From Legionella nautarum (lineage in GTDB: Bacteria; Pseudomonadota; Gammaproteobacteria; Legionellales; Legionellaceae): a stretch of 64,000 nt of DNA. The notes under the pieces were generated by a model. The model was not told the DNA's origin and ran no database searches. It saw only the letters and a list, made by a program, of their open reading frames with translations. Location of the stretch: assembly GCF_001467895.1 (NCBI RefSeq), contig NZ_LNYO01000013.1, positions 713,124-777,123 of the forward strand. Reading direction: 5' to 3'. Position numbers and translations under genes: made by a program. Shown in pieces: positions 49,218 through 59,901 of this stretch (the stretch's first letter is position 1; each line of letters starts with the position of its first letter).

Positions 49218-50756
49218 ATGACTCGAACAAGTACAGTCGAAAAGCTGGCTCTTATTTCAGCAAAAGCTAGAAAATACAACCATCTTTTGCGTGCTTTTTT
49301 ATCGGGTTCACTTTTGCCGCTTAGCTTTGCCCCTTTTCATTTTCCTGGTGCTGCTATTTTAGGCATAGCACTTTTTTATGCTCAACTGAGTCGCGGCCAT
49401 AGTCGATATGCTTTTTTTAATGGACTCTTTTTTGGTTTAGGCTACTTTGGAGTTGGCACCTCTTGGGTCTATGTCAGCATCCATGAATATGGGCACTTAA
49501 ATAGTTTCCTTTCGGCGTTAATCACTCTCATTTTTTTACTCTATCTATCCCTATTCCCCGCGTTAATGTCTTTTGCTTATCGAAAATTAGTGAATCAACA
49601 ACCTTCCTTGCCCTCTGGTTTGTTGTTCAGCGTACTTTGGGTTTTATTTGAGTTTTTCCGCTCAAATTTATTTAGTGGCTTTCCCTGGTTATTACTAGGT
49701 TTTGGACAATTTGAGGCACCTAGCAAGTACTTATTACCCATTATTGGGGTATATGGCGTTGGGTTAGTAACCTGCTTTGCCGCGATCTTATTGACAACCA
49801 GTATTCAGCAAATTGGCGCGAGGCGTTATGGTTATTTAACCGCTTTTGTGGCCTTGATTTTATTGCCTAATCTACTCAAACACCATCATTGGGCAAAAGA
49901 AAGCACTGAACCCTTATCAGTGGGTATCATTCAAGCCAATTTGTCCATGAGAGACAAATGGGATGAAAATTTATTTTGGCAACTTTTAAAGCGCTATAAA
50001 CAAGACACTGATAAATTACTAGGGACAAAGCTTATTGTGATGCCAGAATCAGCTATCCCCCTTCCGCCAAGTTATGTCGGCGATTTTCTGAATGATTTAC
50101 ATATACGTGCTGAACAAGCCGGCAGCGCTGTTATGTTAGGAATACCTCAACCAACAACGGTTGATGAAAATTATTTTTTCAATGCTTTAATTGGATTAGG
50201 CAAAGCTAAAGGTTCGTACCTAAAACAGCATCTAGTTCCCTTTGGTGAATACATCCCCAAGCCTTTACAAGCCATTAGTGATTGGCTTGCAATTCCTGAT
50301 GCTAATTTAAAAGCGGGTAAAAAAAATCAAACGTTGGTTAAAGTCCAAAAACACCCTATAGCCACACTCATCTGCTATGAATTAGCTTTTGGGGAATTAC
50401 TTCGTCATCAATTACCTAAAGCGGAATGGATTGTATCCATCAGCGATGATGGATGGTTTGGACATTCTTTAGCGATGTATCAACAATTGCAAATGGCCCA
50501 AGTCCGCTCGCTTCAAACCGCACGCTATCAGGTTGTTGCTAACAATGACGGCCTTTCTTCCGTGATTAATACACAGGGGGACATTATCTCCTCTTTACCG
50601 GCATTTACTGCTGGAATTATTAAAACGGAGCTTTTTCCTGCCACTGGTTTGACACCCTGGGTTTATTTTGGCAACTTACCTATATTACTGTTTTGTGCAT
50701 TAATTATACTTATTTATGGCGTTTATCGTCTTTCGAAACCAAAACTAAACAATTAA
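49218..50756 (+). CDS. lnt: Apolipoprotein N-acyltransferase
   Basis: Adds the third acyl chain to lipoproteins at the periplasmic side of the inner membrane. 512 residues from ATG 49218; an in-frame TTG at 49200 is an alternative and neither has a good ribosome site. Several membrane segments (about 20-215) precede the nitrilase domain with the Glu-Lys-Cys triad: Glu in VMPESAIPLP, Lys in GSYLKQHLVPFGEY, Cys in TLICYELAFGEL. A last membrane helix lies near 480-500. It heads a plus-strand run with leuS, lptE, holA and nadD, all envelope or essential genes. Confidence 0.95.
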   Translation: MTRTSTVEKLALISAKARKYNHLLRAFLSGSLLPLSFAPFHFPGAAILGIALFYAQLSRGHSRYAFFNGLFFGLGYFGVGTSWVYVSIHEYGHLNSFLSALITLIFLLYLSLFPALMSFAYRKLVNQQPSLPSGLLFSVLWVLFEFFRSNLFSGFPWLLLGFGQFEAPSKYLLPIIGVYGVGLVTCFAAILLTTSIQQIGARRYGYLTAFVALILLPNLLKHHHWAKESTEPLSVGIIQANLSMRDKWDENLFWQLLKRYKQDTDKLLGTKLIVMPESAIPLPPSYVGDFLNDLHIRAEQAGSAVMLGIPQPTTVDENYFFNALIGLGKAKGSYLKQHLVPFGEYIPKPLQAISDWLAIPDANLKAGKKNQTLVKVQKHPIATLICYELAFGELLRHQLPKAEWIVSISDDGWFGHSLAMYQQLQMAQVRSLQTARYQVVANNDGLSSVINTQGDIISSLPAFTAGIIKTELFPATGLTPWVYFGNLPILLFCALIILIYGVYRLSKPKLNN

Positions 50757-50813
50757 CCTATTGCTGCAGAGTACAAGAGGGGTTATTCTTACCGCCTCAC
50801 TGAAATTTTCATT

Positions 50814-53294
50814 ATGACTATGGATAACAGCTATATACCACGAGAAATTGAAGAACAAGCGCAACAATATTGGCTTAAGAAACAATCTTTTAATGTCTCT
50901 GAAGACTTAAATAAAGAAAAATTTTACTGCTTATCCATGTTCCCTTATCCAAGCGGCACGCTACACATGGGGCATGTGCGTAATTACACCTTAGGCGACG
51001 TTATTGCTCGTTATCATCGCGCTTTGGGGAAAAATGTCCTACAACCTATTGGTTGGGATGCATTCGGCTTACCTGCTGAAAATGCTGCAATTAAGCATGG
51101 CATCCATCCTGCTGAATGGACAAGAAAAAACATTGCATCAATGAAAGAGCAATTTTTAAGATTAGGTAACGCCTATGACTGGAAACGTGAAATTGCGACT
51201 TGCGATTCGGACTATTACCGTTGGGAGCAGTGGTTTTTCATTAAACTGTATGAAAAAGGTTTAGTCTATAAGAAAAATGCTGTAGTCAATTGGGACCCTG
51301 TCGACCAAACTGTCCTTGCCAATGAACAGGTAGTTGATGGCCGTGGCTGGCGTTCTGGCGCCTTGGTTGAGCGACGCGAAATTCCACAATGGTTCATCAA
51401 AATTACTGCCTATGCCGATGAACTTTTAGATGATTTGGATACCCTTGATGAATGGCCTGCACAGGTCAAACAAATGCAAAGAAACTGGATCGGGCGCTCC
51501 GAAGGCTGTGAAATTAGCTTCAAAGTGACAGGCTTTCCTAAACGTTTAAAAATCTATACAACTCGCCCAGACACTTTAATGGGAGCAACTTATCTTGCAG
51601 TAGCCCCTGATCATCCGCTTGCGAAAGAAGCGGCAAATCATAATCCCAAAGTTCAAGCGTTTATTGATAGCTGCCAAGGTGTGCGCATGGCTGAAGCCGA
51701 TATCGCCACTATGGAAAAGCGCGGTATTGATACAGGCATGAAAGCGATTCATCCTATCACTGAAGAAGAAATACCTGTCTGGATTGCTAATTTCGTGTTG
51801 ATGCAATATGGCTCTGGCGCAGTGATGTCTGTGCCAGCTCATGACCAACGCGATTGGGAATTTGCGCAAAAATATAAATTACCATTGAAAAAAGTCATCA
51901 AACCCCTTGACGGTAGTGCTCATGATTATGCAATTGCTGCTTATACTGCCGAAGGAGAACTCATTCATTCAGGCCAATTCGATGGTCTTTCTTCAGCGGA
52001 GGCGATGAAAGCCATTGCTAGCTTTATTGAAGAGCATGATGCAGGGAAAGCAACCATTAATTATCGTTTACGTGATTGGGGGGTTTCACGTCAACGTTAT
52101 TGGGGTACTCCTATTCCAATGATTCACTGTGAAGAATGCGGAATTGTGCCAGTTCCTGAAGAAGACTTACCCGTCACCTTACCGGAAAATATTGAATTTA
52201 CCGGCAGCGGCTCACCCTTAGCTCACTGCAGCGAGTTTGTTCAAGTATCCTGTCCCAAATGCGGTCAAGATGCCACTCGGGAAACCGATACTTTTGATAC
52301 ATTTATAGAGTCTTCTTGGTACTATGCTCGCTTCGCTTGTAAAGGCCAAGACAACGCAATGCTAGATGACCGAGCTAAATACTGGACCCCAGTTGATCAA
52401 TACATTGGTGGTATTGAACACGCGGTTATGCATTTACTTTATGCTCGTTTTTTTCATAAATTGATGCGTGATGAAGGCCTTGTTAATTCTGATGAGCCAT
52501 TCAGAGCCTTGCTAACCCAAGGAATGGTTCTTAAAGACGGCCATAAAATGTCAAAGTCTCTAGGAAATGTGGTCGATCCTAATCACCTAATTGACACCTA
52601 CGGCGCGGATACTGCGCGTTTATTTGTTATGTTTGCTGCACCGCCTGATCAATCCTTAGAGTGGTCTGATACGGCTGTTGAGGGTGCTCATCGCTTTTTA
52701 AAACGAATTTGGGCCTTTGCTTATCAACACAAACAAACAATTATCGATGTTAACGATTCAATTATTGGCGGCAACGGTCATATTGATTGGCAAAACACTG
52801 AAAATCGTCTCAAAAAATCACGCTTAACGATAAACCAAATATTGGCACAAGCGAATACCGACTATGAGCGCCATCAATTTAATACGGTTGTTTCCGGGTG
52901 CATGAAGTTATTTAATGAAATATCAAGTTATGAACTTAAGACTGAAGAAGATAAATATTTTCTTCAATCAGCAATGAACATCTTGCTTCGGCTTTTAGCA
53001 CCAATTACTCCACATATTTGTCATCACCTATGGCAACAACTAGGTTTTGATAAAGTTATTATTGATGCAGGTTGGCCTAAAGTAGATAAAAGTGCTTTAA
53101 AAACCGATGAGCTGGATTTTGTTGTACAAGTCAATGGCAAGCTACGAGCGCAATTTACCGCTGATAGTGACACGCCAGAAGATGAACTTATTGAATTAGC
53201 TAAACAACATGCACAGTCCTTTGTTGAAGGAAAATCAGTAAAAAAAGCGGTAGTGGTCATACATCGGCAACTTATTAATTTGGTAGTTGGTTAA
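50814..53294 (+). CDS. leuS: Leucyl-tRNA synthetase
   Basis: Charges tRNA-Leu. 826 residues with the class I signatures HMGH (51-54) and KMSKS (about 578-582), an editing domain ([19 protein letters not shown], and the conserved Asp region near 340), and zinc-type cysteines CEECG and CPKCG. Start at 50814; a second ATG two codons on is equally possible. The stop overlaps the lptE start (TAATG). E. coli has the same leuS-lptE-holA-nadD order. Confidence 0.98.
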   Translation: MTMDNSYIPREIEEQAQQYWLKKQSFNVSEDLNKEKFYCLSMFPYPSGTLHMGHVRNYTLGDVIARYHRALGKNVLQPIGWDAFGLPAENAAIKHGIHPAEWTRKNIASMKEQFLRLGNAYDWKREIATCDSDYYRWEQWFFIKLYEKGLVYKKNAVVNWDPVDQTVLANEQVVDGRGWRSGALVERREIPQWFIKITAYADELLDDLDTLDEWPAQVKQMQRNWIGRSEGCEISFKVTGFPKRLKIYTTRPDTLMGATYLAVAPDHPLAKEAANHNPKVQAFIDSCQGVRMAEADIATMEKRGIDTGMKAIHPITEEEIPVWIANFVLMQYGSGAVMSVPAHDQRDWEFAQKYKLPLKKVIKPLDGSAHDYAIAAYTAEGELIHSGQFDGLSSAEAMKAIASFIEEHDAGKATINYRLRDWGVSRQRYWGTPIPMIHCEECGIVPVPEEDLPVTLPENIEFTGSGSPLAHCSEFVQVSCPKCGQDATRETDTFDTFIESSWYYARFACKGQDNAMLDDRAKYWTPVDQYIGGIEHAVMHLLYARFFHKLMRDEGLVNSDEPFRALLTQGMVLKDGHKMSKSLGNVVDPNHLIDTYGADTARLFVMFAAPPDQSLEWSDTAVEGAHRFLKRIWAFAYQHKQTIIDVNDSIIGGNGHIDWQNTENRLKKSRLTINQILAQANTDYERHQFNTVVSGCMKLFNEISSYELKTEEDKYFLQSAMNILLRLLAPITPHICHHLWQQLGFDKVIIDAGWPKVDKSALKTDELDFVVQVNGKLRAQFTADSDTPEDELIELAKQHAQSFVEGKSVKKAVVVIHRQLINLVVG

Positions 53295-53827
53295 TGCTAA
53301 AACGATATTTCATTGTTTTTATTAGCCTAATATTAAGTGGTTGCGGATTTCACTTACGCGGCTTAAATGATATGCCTTCTTGGCTCAATAGCGTGGCTAT
53401 TGTGATCGAGAATGCCCATCGTGATTTGGGTCCTATGTTGAAAGAACAATTAGAAGCTTATAAAATTCGCGTTGTCCCTAATCCGACAGATGCGGATTAT
53501 TTGCTTATTATTAAATCAGATGGTATCCAGCAGCAAATGACCTCTGTTGCGGCTAGTACTGCTCCTCGGCAATATTTACTCATTTACGACGCCCAGTTTT
53601 CACTTGTTAAAACAAAAGGAGAAGAAATTATTCCCTCTGGCCGTGTTTTCATCACTCGGCAATTAACAGTAAATAATAACAGAATCTTAGGCTCTAACTT
53701 TGAGGAAACACAAATAAGTTATGAAATGCGTCGCGATGCAGCAATGCAAATCATTAATCGTATAGGGCGCGAAGCCAAAAAATTGCCTATGTATCCCAGA
53801 GCAGCAACTAAAAACAGAAGTCGGTGA
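53294..53827 (+). CDS. lptE: LPS-assembly lipoprotein LptE
   Basis: Outer-membrane lipoprotein that plugs the LptD barrel and helps place lipopolysaccharide on the cell surface. 177 residues. The signal peptide [23 protein letters not shown] has a clean LSGC lipobox with Cys17, and the CGFHLRG start of the mature part is the family hallmark. Coupled to leuS by an overlapping stop/start. Confidence 0.94.
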   Translation: MLKRYFIVFISLILSGCGFHLRGLNDMPSWLNSVAIVIENAHRDLGPMLKEQLEAYKIRVVPNPTDADYLLIIKSDGIQQQMTSVAASTAPRQYLLIYDAQFSLVKTKGEEIIPSGRVFITRQLTVNNNRILGSNFEETQISYEMRRDAAMQIINRIGREAKKLPMYPRAATKNRSR

Positions 53828-53852
53828 GAAAAAGCAAAATACTGAGGCATTT

Positions 53853-54878
53853 ATGCTCATAAAACAACAAGCATTGGCATCCATTTTAAAGCAGAAATTT
53901 GCAGCAGTTTATATTTTGTTTGGCCAAGATCCTTTTCTTTTAGCTAGTGCGGCTGAGTCAATTAAATTAGCTTGGCGAACAGCCAATCAAGACTCTGAAG
54001 AAACCATTTTGCATATGAATAATCCCTCCGATTGGACTTTATTAGATACAGAAGCGAATAGTTATTCCTTATTTTCTAACCATGTTTTAATTGATATTCG
54101 CTATGAGAAAAAAACAATCGATGCACCTGCAAAGGAATTTTTAACTCGTTATCTGCAAGATATCAATCCTTCTTGCTTACTACTTTTACGGGCTCCTAAT
54201 TTATCCAATAAACAATTACAAGGCTTAATTAATAATGAGCGCGTTCATGCGGTGCAAGCAAACTCTCTTAATGAGCTTGCAATACAACGTTGGATTGCTG
54301 AGCAATTACAAACCAAAGAATTAAAATTTGCACAACAGGTTCCCTCATTAATTCATCAATATACCCAAGGCAATATGTACGCCTGTGCTCAAGTCATAGA
54401 AAAGCTTGAATTGATTGTTGATAAAAATGAAACTCTTACGGTGGAGTTTGTGCAAGAACAGTTGGTTGATCAATGTGAATACCAACTTTTCGAATTAGTC
54501 GATGCCTGTTTAACACAGAAACCCGATAAAATCATTCATTTGCTACGCCATGCAGCAAGGAGTAAGGTAGAGCCGACACTTGTTTTATGGATCCTGACTC
54601 AAGAAATAAGGCTACTCATTCAATTGGCTGAGCAAACCATTGATCAAGGACTAGCTTTTAATACCGCCTGCAACCAACTGAAAATATGGCCACAAAAAAC
54701 AAACCTTTATCAAACAGCTTTAAAGAAAACGTCGCTAAGGCATTTATTTCAATTACATCGATTTTGTAAAACTATTGATGAACGTATAAAATCAAGCCAA
54801 AATAATCAAATCTGGCAAGCCTTAGAACAAATTGCCCTCTCCCTTTGTTTAGCTAAGCAGGTAGGAAGTTTTGCATAA
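53853..54878 (+). CDS. holA: DNA polymerase III subunit delta
   Basis: Clamp-loader wrench subunit that opens the beta clamp. 341 residues (E. coli 343). The start MLIKQQALASILKQKFAAVY followed by ILFGQDPFLL is typical, and the protein keeps the three-domain AAA+ shape without a functional Walker A. 25 bases after lptE and overlapping nadD by 8 bases. Confidence 0.95.
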   Translation: MLIKQQALASILKQKFAAVYILFGQDPFLLASAAESIKLAWRTANQDSEETILHMNNPSDWTLLDTEANSYSLFSNHVLIDIRYEKKTIDAPAKEFLTRYLQDINPSCLLLLRAPNLSNKQLQGLINNERVHAVQANSLNELAIQRWIAEQLQTKELKFAQQVPSLIHQYTQGNMYACAQVIEKLELIVDKNETLTVEFVQEQLVDQCEYQLFELVDACLTQKPDKIIHLLRHAARSKVEPTLVLWILTQEIRLLIQLAEQTIDQGLAFNTACNQLKIWPQKTNLYQTALKKTSLRHLFQLHRFCKTIDERIKSSQNNQIWQALEQIALSLCLAKQVGSFA

Positions 54879-55515
54879 TCTTATAATTTTTGGAGGCACC
54901 TTTGATCCTCCGCATAATGGTCATATTAATACAGCGATCAATGTTCAGAAGCATTTTAATTTCGACCGTTTTTTGTTTCTTCCTTGCAAAACACCAGTAT
55001 TAAAAAATGAGGCAACTGCAACTCCAACTCAACGAATTGAGATGTTAAACCTGGCCTTGGCTTCCGTGGATAAAACACTCCATTTCCAAATTGATTTATC
55101 CGAAATAAATCGGGATACCCCCTCCTACATGGTAGATAGTCTACAACATTTTCGTAAGCAATTTGGAGAAAAGATTGTTCTCACTTTGTTAATGGGTGAT
55201 GATGCATTTAGCCAATTGCCCTATTGGCATGCCTGGACAAAACTTTTAACACTCGCAAATATCTTAGTAATTAAACGGGCTGGATTTGATGACAGGGTTC
55301 ATTCTGATTTAATTAAAGAATTATTGGCAAAGCATGAAACCAAGGATAGTACCGCAATCTGCGAGCAAACCTATGGAGCAATCTATCATTTCGACGCAGG
55401 AAGCTTCGATTTTTCTTCGACCTGGGTTCGTAAAGAGCTGGGTAAAAATAAGGACTTAAGTGCTTACATGCCTGAGCCAGTTATGCAATACATTAAGCAA
55501 AATGACTTGTATTAG
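54871..55515 (+). CDS. nadD: Nicotinate-nucleotide adenylyltransferase
   Basis: Makes nicotinate adenine dinucleotide in NAD synthesis. 214 residues, starting at a TTG (54871) inside holA, with nucleotidyltransferase motif GGTFDPPHNGH (7-17), LLMGDDAF, and the C-terminal SSTWVRKEL (ISSTxIR-type) motif. It ends this operon. The usual followers rsfS and rlmH are not here. Confidence 0.95.
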   Translation: MHNLIIFGGTFDPPHNGHINTAINVQKHFNFDRFLFLPCKTPVLKNEATATPTQRIEMLNLALASVDKTLHFQIDLSEINRDTPSYMVDSLQHFRKQFGEKIVLTLLMGDDAFSQLPYWHAWTKLLTLANILVIKRAGFDDRVHSDLIKELLAKHETKDSTAICEQTYGAIYHFDAGSFDFSSTWVRKELGKNKDLSAYMPEPVMQYIKQNDLY

Positions 55516-55680
55516 TGTAAATCACACCCTGTACATCTTTTCAAGCCCTATAATTCGTCAACCCCTATCGTCTGAGATATCCAAATTGGTTGTCAACCCT
55601 GCCTCCAAGGAGCAATAATTGAAGCACAATGGAAGTGATTCACCCAAATTCATATTCAAAAAAACAGAAAGTATTATTTT

Positions 55681-56268
55681 TTAACCATCTGATAATTCAT
55701 AATCATTATTATCGATCAAGCTAGTTGGCATCATTTTGTTCTGTAAATCCTGAATGGGTTGTCTAATATTTTGCTCATCAAATATTTTTACTTTTTTAAT
55801 AAAATCCGGCATAACAGAATATAACCAGTTTACCAAGGGATCGAACTTAGCGTAGAGTTGGGAATCACGAGAATATTGATCAACAGGCAGTGAGGTCATT
55901 TTTATAACAACCATAATCAATGCAACAATAAACACACCACGGACAAAGCCAAACGCCAAACCAAGTATACGATCCGTACTGCTTAATCCCGAACGTCTTA
56001 GAATGATACTAAGTATGCCATTCACAATGGCGCCAGCAATGAGAGTAGCAATTAAGATCAAGACAAAAGCAGCTACCGTCCTAGCTGTTTTATCTTGAAT
56101 ATATTTTTGTAACCAGGGGTCAAGACTTTGCGAATAATTATAAGCTAGCCAAAATGCCAAAACCCAAATACAAAGCGCAACAAGTTCTTTTACGAACCCT
56201 CGGATCATTCCTGTTAACATTGACAAGCCAACTATTGCAATAATGGCTATATCGACCCAATGCAACAT
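55681..56268 (-). CDS. cvpA: CvpA family inner-membrane protein
   Basis: 195 residues with four membrane segments (about 7-24, 30-47, 63-88 and 105-125) and a soluble acidic tail. The opening HWVDIAIIAIVGLSMLTGMIRGFVKE is typical of CvpA, needed for colicin V production and linked to envelope stress and purine gene purF. In E. coli purF follows; here no gene follows on this strand before nadD ends. It lies 5 bases after the SPOR gene, as the last gene of accD-folC-SPOR-cvpA. Confidence 0.9.
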   Translation of the reverse strand: MLHWVDIAIIAIVGLSMLTGMIRGFVKELVALCIWVLAFWLAYNYSQSLDPWLQKYIQDKTARTVAAFVLILIATLIAGAIVNGILSIILRRSGLSSTDRILGLAFGFVRGVFIVALIMVVIKMTSLPVDQYSRDSQLYAKFDPLVNWLYSVMPDFIKKVKIFDEQNIRQPIQDLQNKMMPTSLIDNNDYELSDG

Positions 56269-56273
56269 GTTAA

Positions 56274-57161
56274 CTATCCTTGACCCGTAGTGACAATAAA
56301 GCCTCTAATTTGTACTGCACTCGCTAATTTCTTTTGTAGCAATTGCGCTTGCTCACGCTTTTGTACTTGACCTACGACCACTTTGTAGACAATTCCTTCG
56401 CTAGTTTTTACTTTGTTATAACTTGCCTTATATCCTTTGCCTCTCAACTTTGAGATTAGAGAATCAGCATTACGTAATCGAGTAAAAGTCGCTAGCTGCA
56501 CAGCATATTTCCCTTTCACTGGAACTGCATTTTTTGCAGTTTTCTTAATGACGGGTTTAGTTATAGGCTTTGGCTTCGCCACTGATATCTTCGGTTTTGC
56601 AACCGATTTTACCACTGGTTTATCAGGCTTATTGCTGTTTTTAGCAACGATTTTCGCTTTCGGTTTAATCTTGAGTGGGAAAGTTTCTGCTTTTGCAATT
56701 TTATGGACTACGGCTACATTAGTCGTTTTGACTGTTGGAGTAGCTGCTGTTTTTTCTACCACAGCGGGCAGGTCTTCCCTGGCAAAATTTTCAGAGTCAA
56801 CATTCAGTGATTCTTGATCTAAGGAAAAATTCTGATTTACAGGTTCTACTGTTCGATAATTAACGTCTTTCATTTGACTAAGAGGCTCAGCTTTCGCCAG
56901 AGCTGGAGCAGGTTGCTCTTCAGCGACTTCTGGTAGCTCAACATGAGCAACTTTCACCTTTTCAAACATTGCGTTTTTTTCAGTCATAGCAACGTCTGGT
57001 TGCAGCGGCTTAGGGGGTAACTCCACGGAAACACTCATATTTCCATCAATGCGCTGATTGGACTTCTTCATAATAGCAGGGGCAAAAATAGCCGCTATAG
57101 ATAAGATAACAGCAAGACCTATAAGCCGGTGCTTAACCCGCTCATCAATCACTAGTTTCAT
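56274..57161 (-). CDS. SPOR-domain protein, DedD-like
   Basis: 295 residues from the ATG at 57161, which has GAGGAG at proper spacing; the open frame extends 24 codons further upstream but without a site. One membrane anchor (HRLIGLAVILSIAAIFAPAIM, about 10-30), a long Pro/Lys/Val-rich periplasmic linker with KPKPITKPVIKK-type repeats, and a C-terminal SPOR domain (about 215-292, YAVQLATFTRLRNADSLISK) that binds denuded glycan strands at the division septum. Position after folC matches E. coli dedD. Role: cell constriction. Confidence 0.9.
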   Translation of the reverse strand: MKLVIDERVKHRLIGLAVILSIAAIFAPAIMKKSNQRIDGNMSVSVELPPKPLQPDVAMTEKNAMFEKVKVAHVELPEVAEEQPAPALAKAEPLSQMKDVNYRTVEPVNQNFSLDQESLNVDSENFAREDLPAVVEKTAATPTVKTTNVAVVHKIAKAETFPLKIKPKAKIVAKNSNKPDKPVVKSVAKPKISVAKPKPITKPVIKKTAKNAVPVKGKYAVQLATFTRLRNADSLISKLRGKGYKASYNKVKTSEGIVYKVVVGQVQKREQAQLLQKKLASAVQIRGFIVTTGQG

Positions 57162-57372
57162 CATATCTCCTCGGATTTGTGGGTTATATTGACAGCTAGT
57201 CTCTTTCTTCCTACTTTTGTATGCTAGATGCAAAAAGCCGGAAAAGAGCAGCTTAGGCTTTTACCTAACTACTTGTCAACTCAACGGCGACATTATAAAC
57301 CTAATAGATCCCTGCGACCACCGAAAGGATTAATTTGTTTCAATTTGATCAAAAACCAACACCGATCGTTAG

Positions 57373-57400
57373 CATAGGTTGAACCAAGTCCCAACCTATG
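57373..57400. repeat. Inverted repeat, CATAGGTTG family
   Basis: CATAGGTTG (57373-57381) is inverted at 57392-57400 with 10 bases between, overlapping the folC stop codon. The central AGTCCCAACCTA is shared with the palindrome at 14458-14489, marking a dispersed family. Confidence 0.6.
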
Positions 57401-58652
57401 ATACACCCTGCATAACCATACCTACTGTCATAAAGGAACCATAAACTACAATTAAATCCCCTTCATGTGCTCTACGACAAGCTGCTTGATAAGCTGTAAG
57501 CGGATCATCGTGGCAGATGAAAACTTTCTCAGAATCTAAATTCAAGGCTTCCATTAGCTGCTGCCTTGATGCTGCTCGTTTACCCGTAAGTAAGGCTGGA
57601 TACCAATGATGAACAACATTATTTAAAGGGGATACTATCCCAGCAATATTTTTATCCTTAAGCGCAGAAAAGACAGCATGAACAGACTTTTTGGGATGGA
57701 AATTTTTGATAAACTCAGCCAAATACTCTGCTGCTTGGGGATTATGAGATACATCAAATAAGGTTGTAACGCCCTCTTTTTGCACTAATTGCAACCGGCC
57801 AGCTAAAAATACTTTTTCAACAGCCTCCTTCAAATGAAGATAATCCACTGGTAACTCTGCTTTTAACAGCAGGCTAGCAACCATCGCAGCAGCGGCTGAA
57901 TTAGAATGAAGTTTAGGTTGCGGGAAGACAAAAGATTCCCCTTGAAATTTAAGTTCAAACATACCGTTAATAAGTCGATACTTGTACTCACGCTCAACTA
58001 AATACATCGAAGCATTCAACGCTAATCCACGGTTAACTATACTGGCTGGCGGATTTTTATCTGCAAAGATAAACGGTTTATTCTCTCTCAGAATACCTGC
58101 TTTTTCGAATCCAATTTCTTCTCTTGTCTCGCCTAAAAATTCTTGATGATCAAAATCAATGCTTGTAATAATGGCTAAGTCAGAAGCAATAATGTTTGTC
58201 GCATCCAATCGTCCACCAAGACCTACCTCAAGAATGATAAGATCTAATTGCTGCTGCTTAAAATGCCACAAAGCTGCCAAAGTCGCCATTTCAAAATAAG
58301 TAAGGGGAATAGCCTCCCGTCCAAGCTCTATCGCCAAAAAGGCTAGACTTAAATGTTCATCACTAATCGGCTGTTGATTGATGCGAATACGCTCATTAAA
58401 AACGAGTAAATGCGGCGAGGTATAACTAGCAACCTGATAGCCCGCTGCTAAATAGATCGCCTCAAGCATGGCCACAGTAGAACCCTTCCCATTAGTTCCA
58501 GCTACGGTAATGATTTTTGCATGAGGATTAGTCAATGAAAGCGATTCAGCGACCTGCTGAATCCGTGATAAACCAAGTTGAATCTCTTGCTGATGGCGAT
58601 TTTCTAAATAATCTAACCATTCCCTAAGAGTAAAATCTTTATAGGGCTTCAT
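57396..58652 (-). CDS. folC: Bifunctional folylpolyglutamate/dihydrofolate synthase
   Basis: Adds glutamate to dihydropteroate and to folates. 418 residues, near E. coli FolC (422). P-loop [10 protein letters not shown] (about 50-59), Mur-ligase-like [27 protein letters not shown] and [10 protein letters not shown] motifs are present. Starts 14 bases inside the accD end, so the two are coupled. Confidence 0.96.
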   Translation of the reverse strand: MKPYKDFTLREWLDYLENRHQQEIQLGLSRIQQVAESLSLTNPHAKIITVAGTNGKGSTVAMLEAIYLAAGYQVASYTSPHLLVFNERIRINQQPISDEHLSLAFLAIELGREAIPLTYFEMATLAALWHFKQQQLDLIILEVGLGGRLDATNIIASDLAIITSIDFDHQEFLGETREEIGFEKAGILRENKPFIFADKNPPASIVNRGLALNASMYLVEREYKYRLINGMFELKFQGESFVFPQPKLHSNSAAAAMVASLLLKAELPVDYLHLKEAVEKVFLAGRLQLVQKEGVTTLFDVSHNPQAAEYLAEFIKNFHPKKSVHAVFSALKDKNIAGIVSPLNNVVHHWYPALLTGKRAASRQQLMEALNLDSEKVFICHDDPLTAYQAACRRAHEGDLIVVYGSFMTVGMVMQGVS

Positions 58653-59511
58653 TGCTCAAATCACGATGAGATAATTTTGCAATTATCTCTGCGACTGTTG
58701 TCTGCAGTGCTTTTCGTTCAACCACCATATCAATATGGCCGTGTTCCAGTAAAAATTCACTTCGTTGAAAACCCTCAGGCAAGGTCTGTCTCACTGTTTG
58801 CTCAATTACTCGTGGCCCTGCGAAACCAATTAAAGCATTCGGTTCAGCAATAATAATATCTCCGAGACTTGCAAAACTCGCTGAAACACCGCCCATGGTA
58901 GGATCGGTTAATACAACGATAAAAGGTAGTCCCGTCTCTCCGAACTTGGAAAGCGCTGCTGCAGTCTTAGCCATTTGCATTAGGGAGAATAAGCCCTCTT
59001 GCATTCTTGCACCACCGCTGGCTGTAAAACAGATATAAGCCCGTTTTTCGGCCGCCGCAACATTGACTGCCCTAACAAATTTTTCACCCACGGTGGCTCC
59101 CATGGAACCGCCCATAAAATTAAATTCAAAAGCGGAAACGACAACAGGTTGGCGCTTTAAATTGCCTTTTACCACGATTAAAGCTTCCTTTTCTCCAGTT
59201 GCTTTTTGCGCTTGACTAATGCGATCTTTATATTTCTTAGAATCTTTAAATTTTAATCGATCAATAGGCTCTAAATTGCCGGCAATTTCCTCCTGGCCTG
59301 TCTCATCCAAAAACTGTTCAATCCGTTCTCGGGCAGATAAGCGGTGATGGTGGTTGCAGTTAGGGCATACTGATAGATTTTTTACTAGTTCGCTACGATA
59401 TAGCACAGAGCTACATCCTACGCATTTGATCCAAAGCCCTTCAGGAACTCCTTTTTTCTGTGAAGTTGCTGTTCTAATTCGTGAAGGTAGTAATTTTTTT
59501 AACCAACTCAT
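58639..59511 (-). CDS. accD: Acetyl-CoA carboxylase carboxyltransferase subunit beta
   Basis: Transfers carboxyl from biotin carrier to acetyl-CoA to give malonyl-CoA, with AccA. 290 residues from ATG 59511 (the frame opens two codons earlier at a TTG). Zinc ribbon Cys30, Cys33, Cys49, Cys52; crotonase-fold motifs [22 protein letters not shown] and [13 protein letters not shown]. Head of the accD-folC-SPOR-cvpA operon. Confidence 0.97.
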   Translation of the reverse strand: MSWLKKLLPSRIRTATSQKKGVPEGLWIKCVGCSSVLYRSELVKNLSVCPNCNHHHRLSARERIEQFLDETGQEEIAGNLEPIDRLKFKDSKKYKDRISQAQKATGEKEALIVVKGNLKRQPVVVSAFEFNFMGGSMGATVGEKFVRAVNVAAAEKRAYICFTASGGARMQEGLFSLMQMAKTAAALSKFGETGLPFIVVLTDPTMGGVSASFASLGDIIIAEPNALIGFAGPRVIEQTVRQTLPEGFQRSEFLLEHGHIDMVVERKALQTTVAEIIAKLSHRDLSNEAL

Positions 59512-59784
59512 ATACAAAGATCCGTTAAGCTTAATGGCAGCTAGTATAACCTGAAATTCTTTTTAGAGCTTGTTTTTATTAGAATGAATAAGCCGAATTT
59601 CTCAGAAATTTATAAAAACAAGTGAAATCTACCCTAATATTTTGGATCATAAATGATGCCAACTTTGGCCAGATTGTTAATATTGCCAATAAACAAAAGC
59701 TGCAAATGACATTTTTTTGCACAACACGACCTATATATGCCTCAGATTTTATTCACTTTTTTTACTAAAAACAGTAATAAGCCC

Positions 59785-59811
59785 TAAAGTTTTTTTCTCT
59801 TCTACCGATAA
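59785..59811 (+). promoter_or_regulatory. Sigma-28 (FliA) promoter of flaA
   Basis: TAAAGTTT (59785-59792), then 11 bases, then ACCGATAA (59804-59811): one base from the TAAAGTTT-N11-GCCGATAA consensus. It lies about 90 bases before the flagellin start. The rest of the 390-base gap from accD (59512-59901) is AT-rich and shows no gene. A GAGGAG ribosome site sits just before the flaA ATG. Confidence 0.92.
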
Positions 59812-59901
59812 CCTTTTTGGGTGCGATAAATTGGTGAACAAATTTATCGATAACAAGGGAAATCCCAAATCCTAGGGATTCAGGTCGAGGAGAATTCAGT
59901 C

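Noticed and set aside
56437..56817. 126-codon open frame opposite the SPOR gene
   Set aside because: Arises from the Lys/Pro-rich repeats of the SPOR linker read backwards (Phe/Gly/Thr repeats); not a gene.
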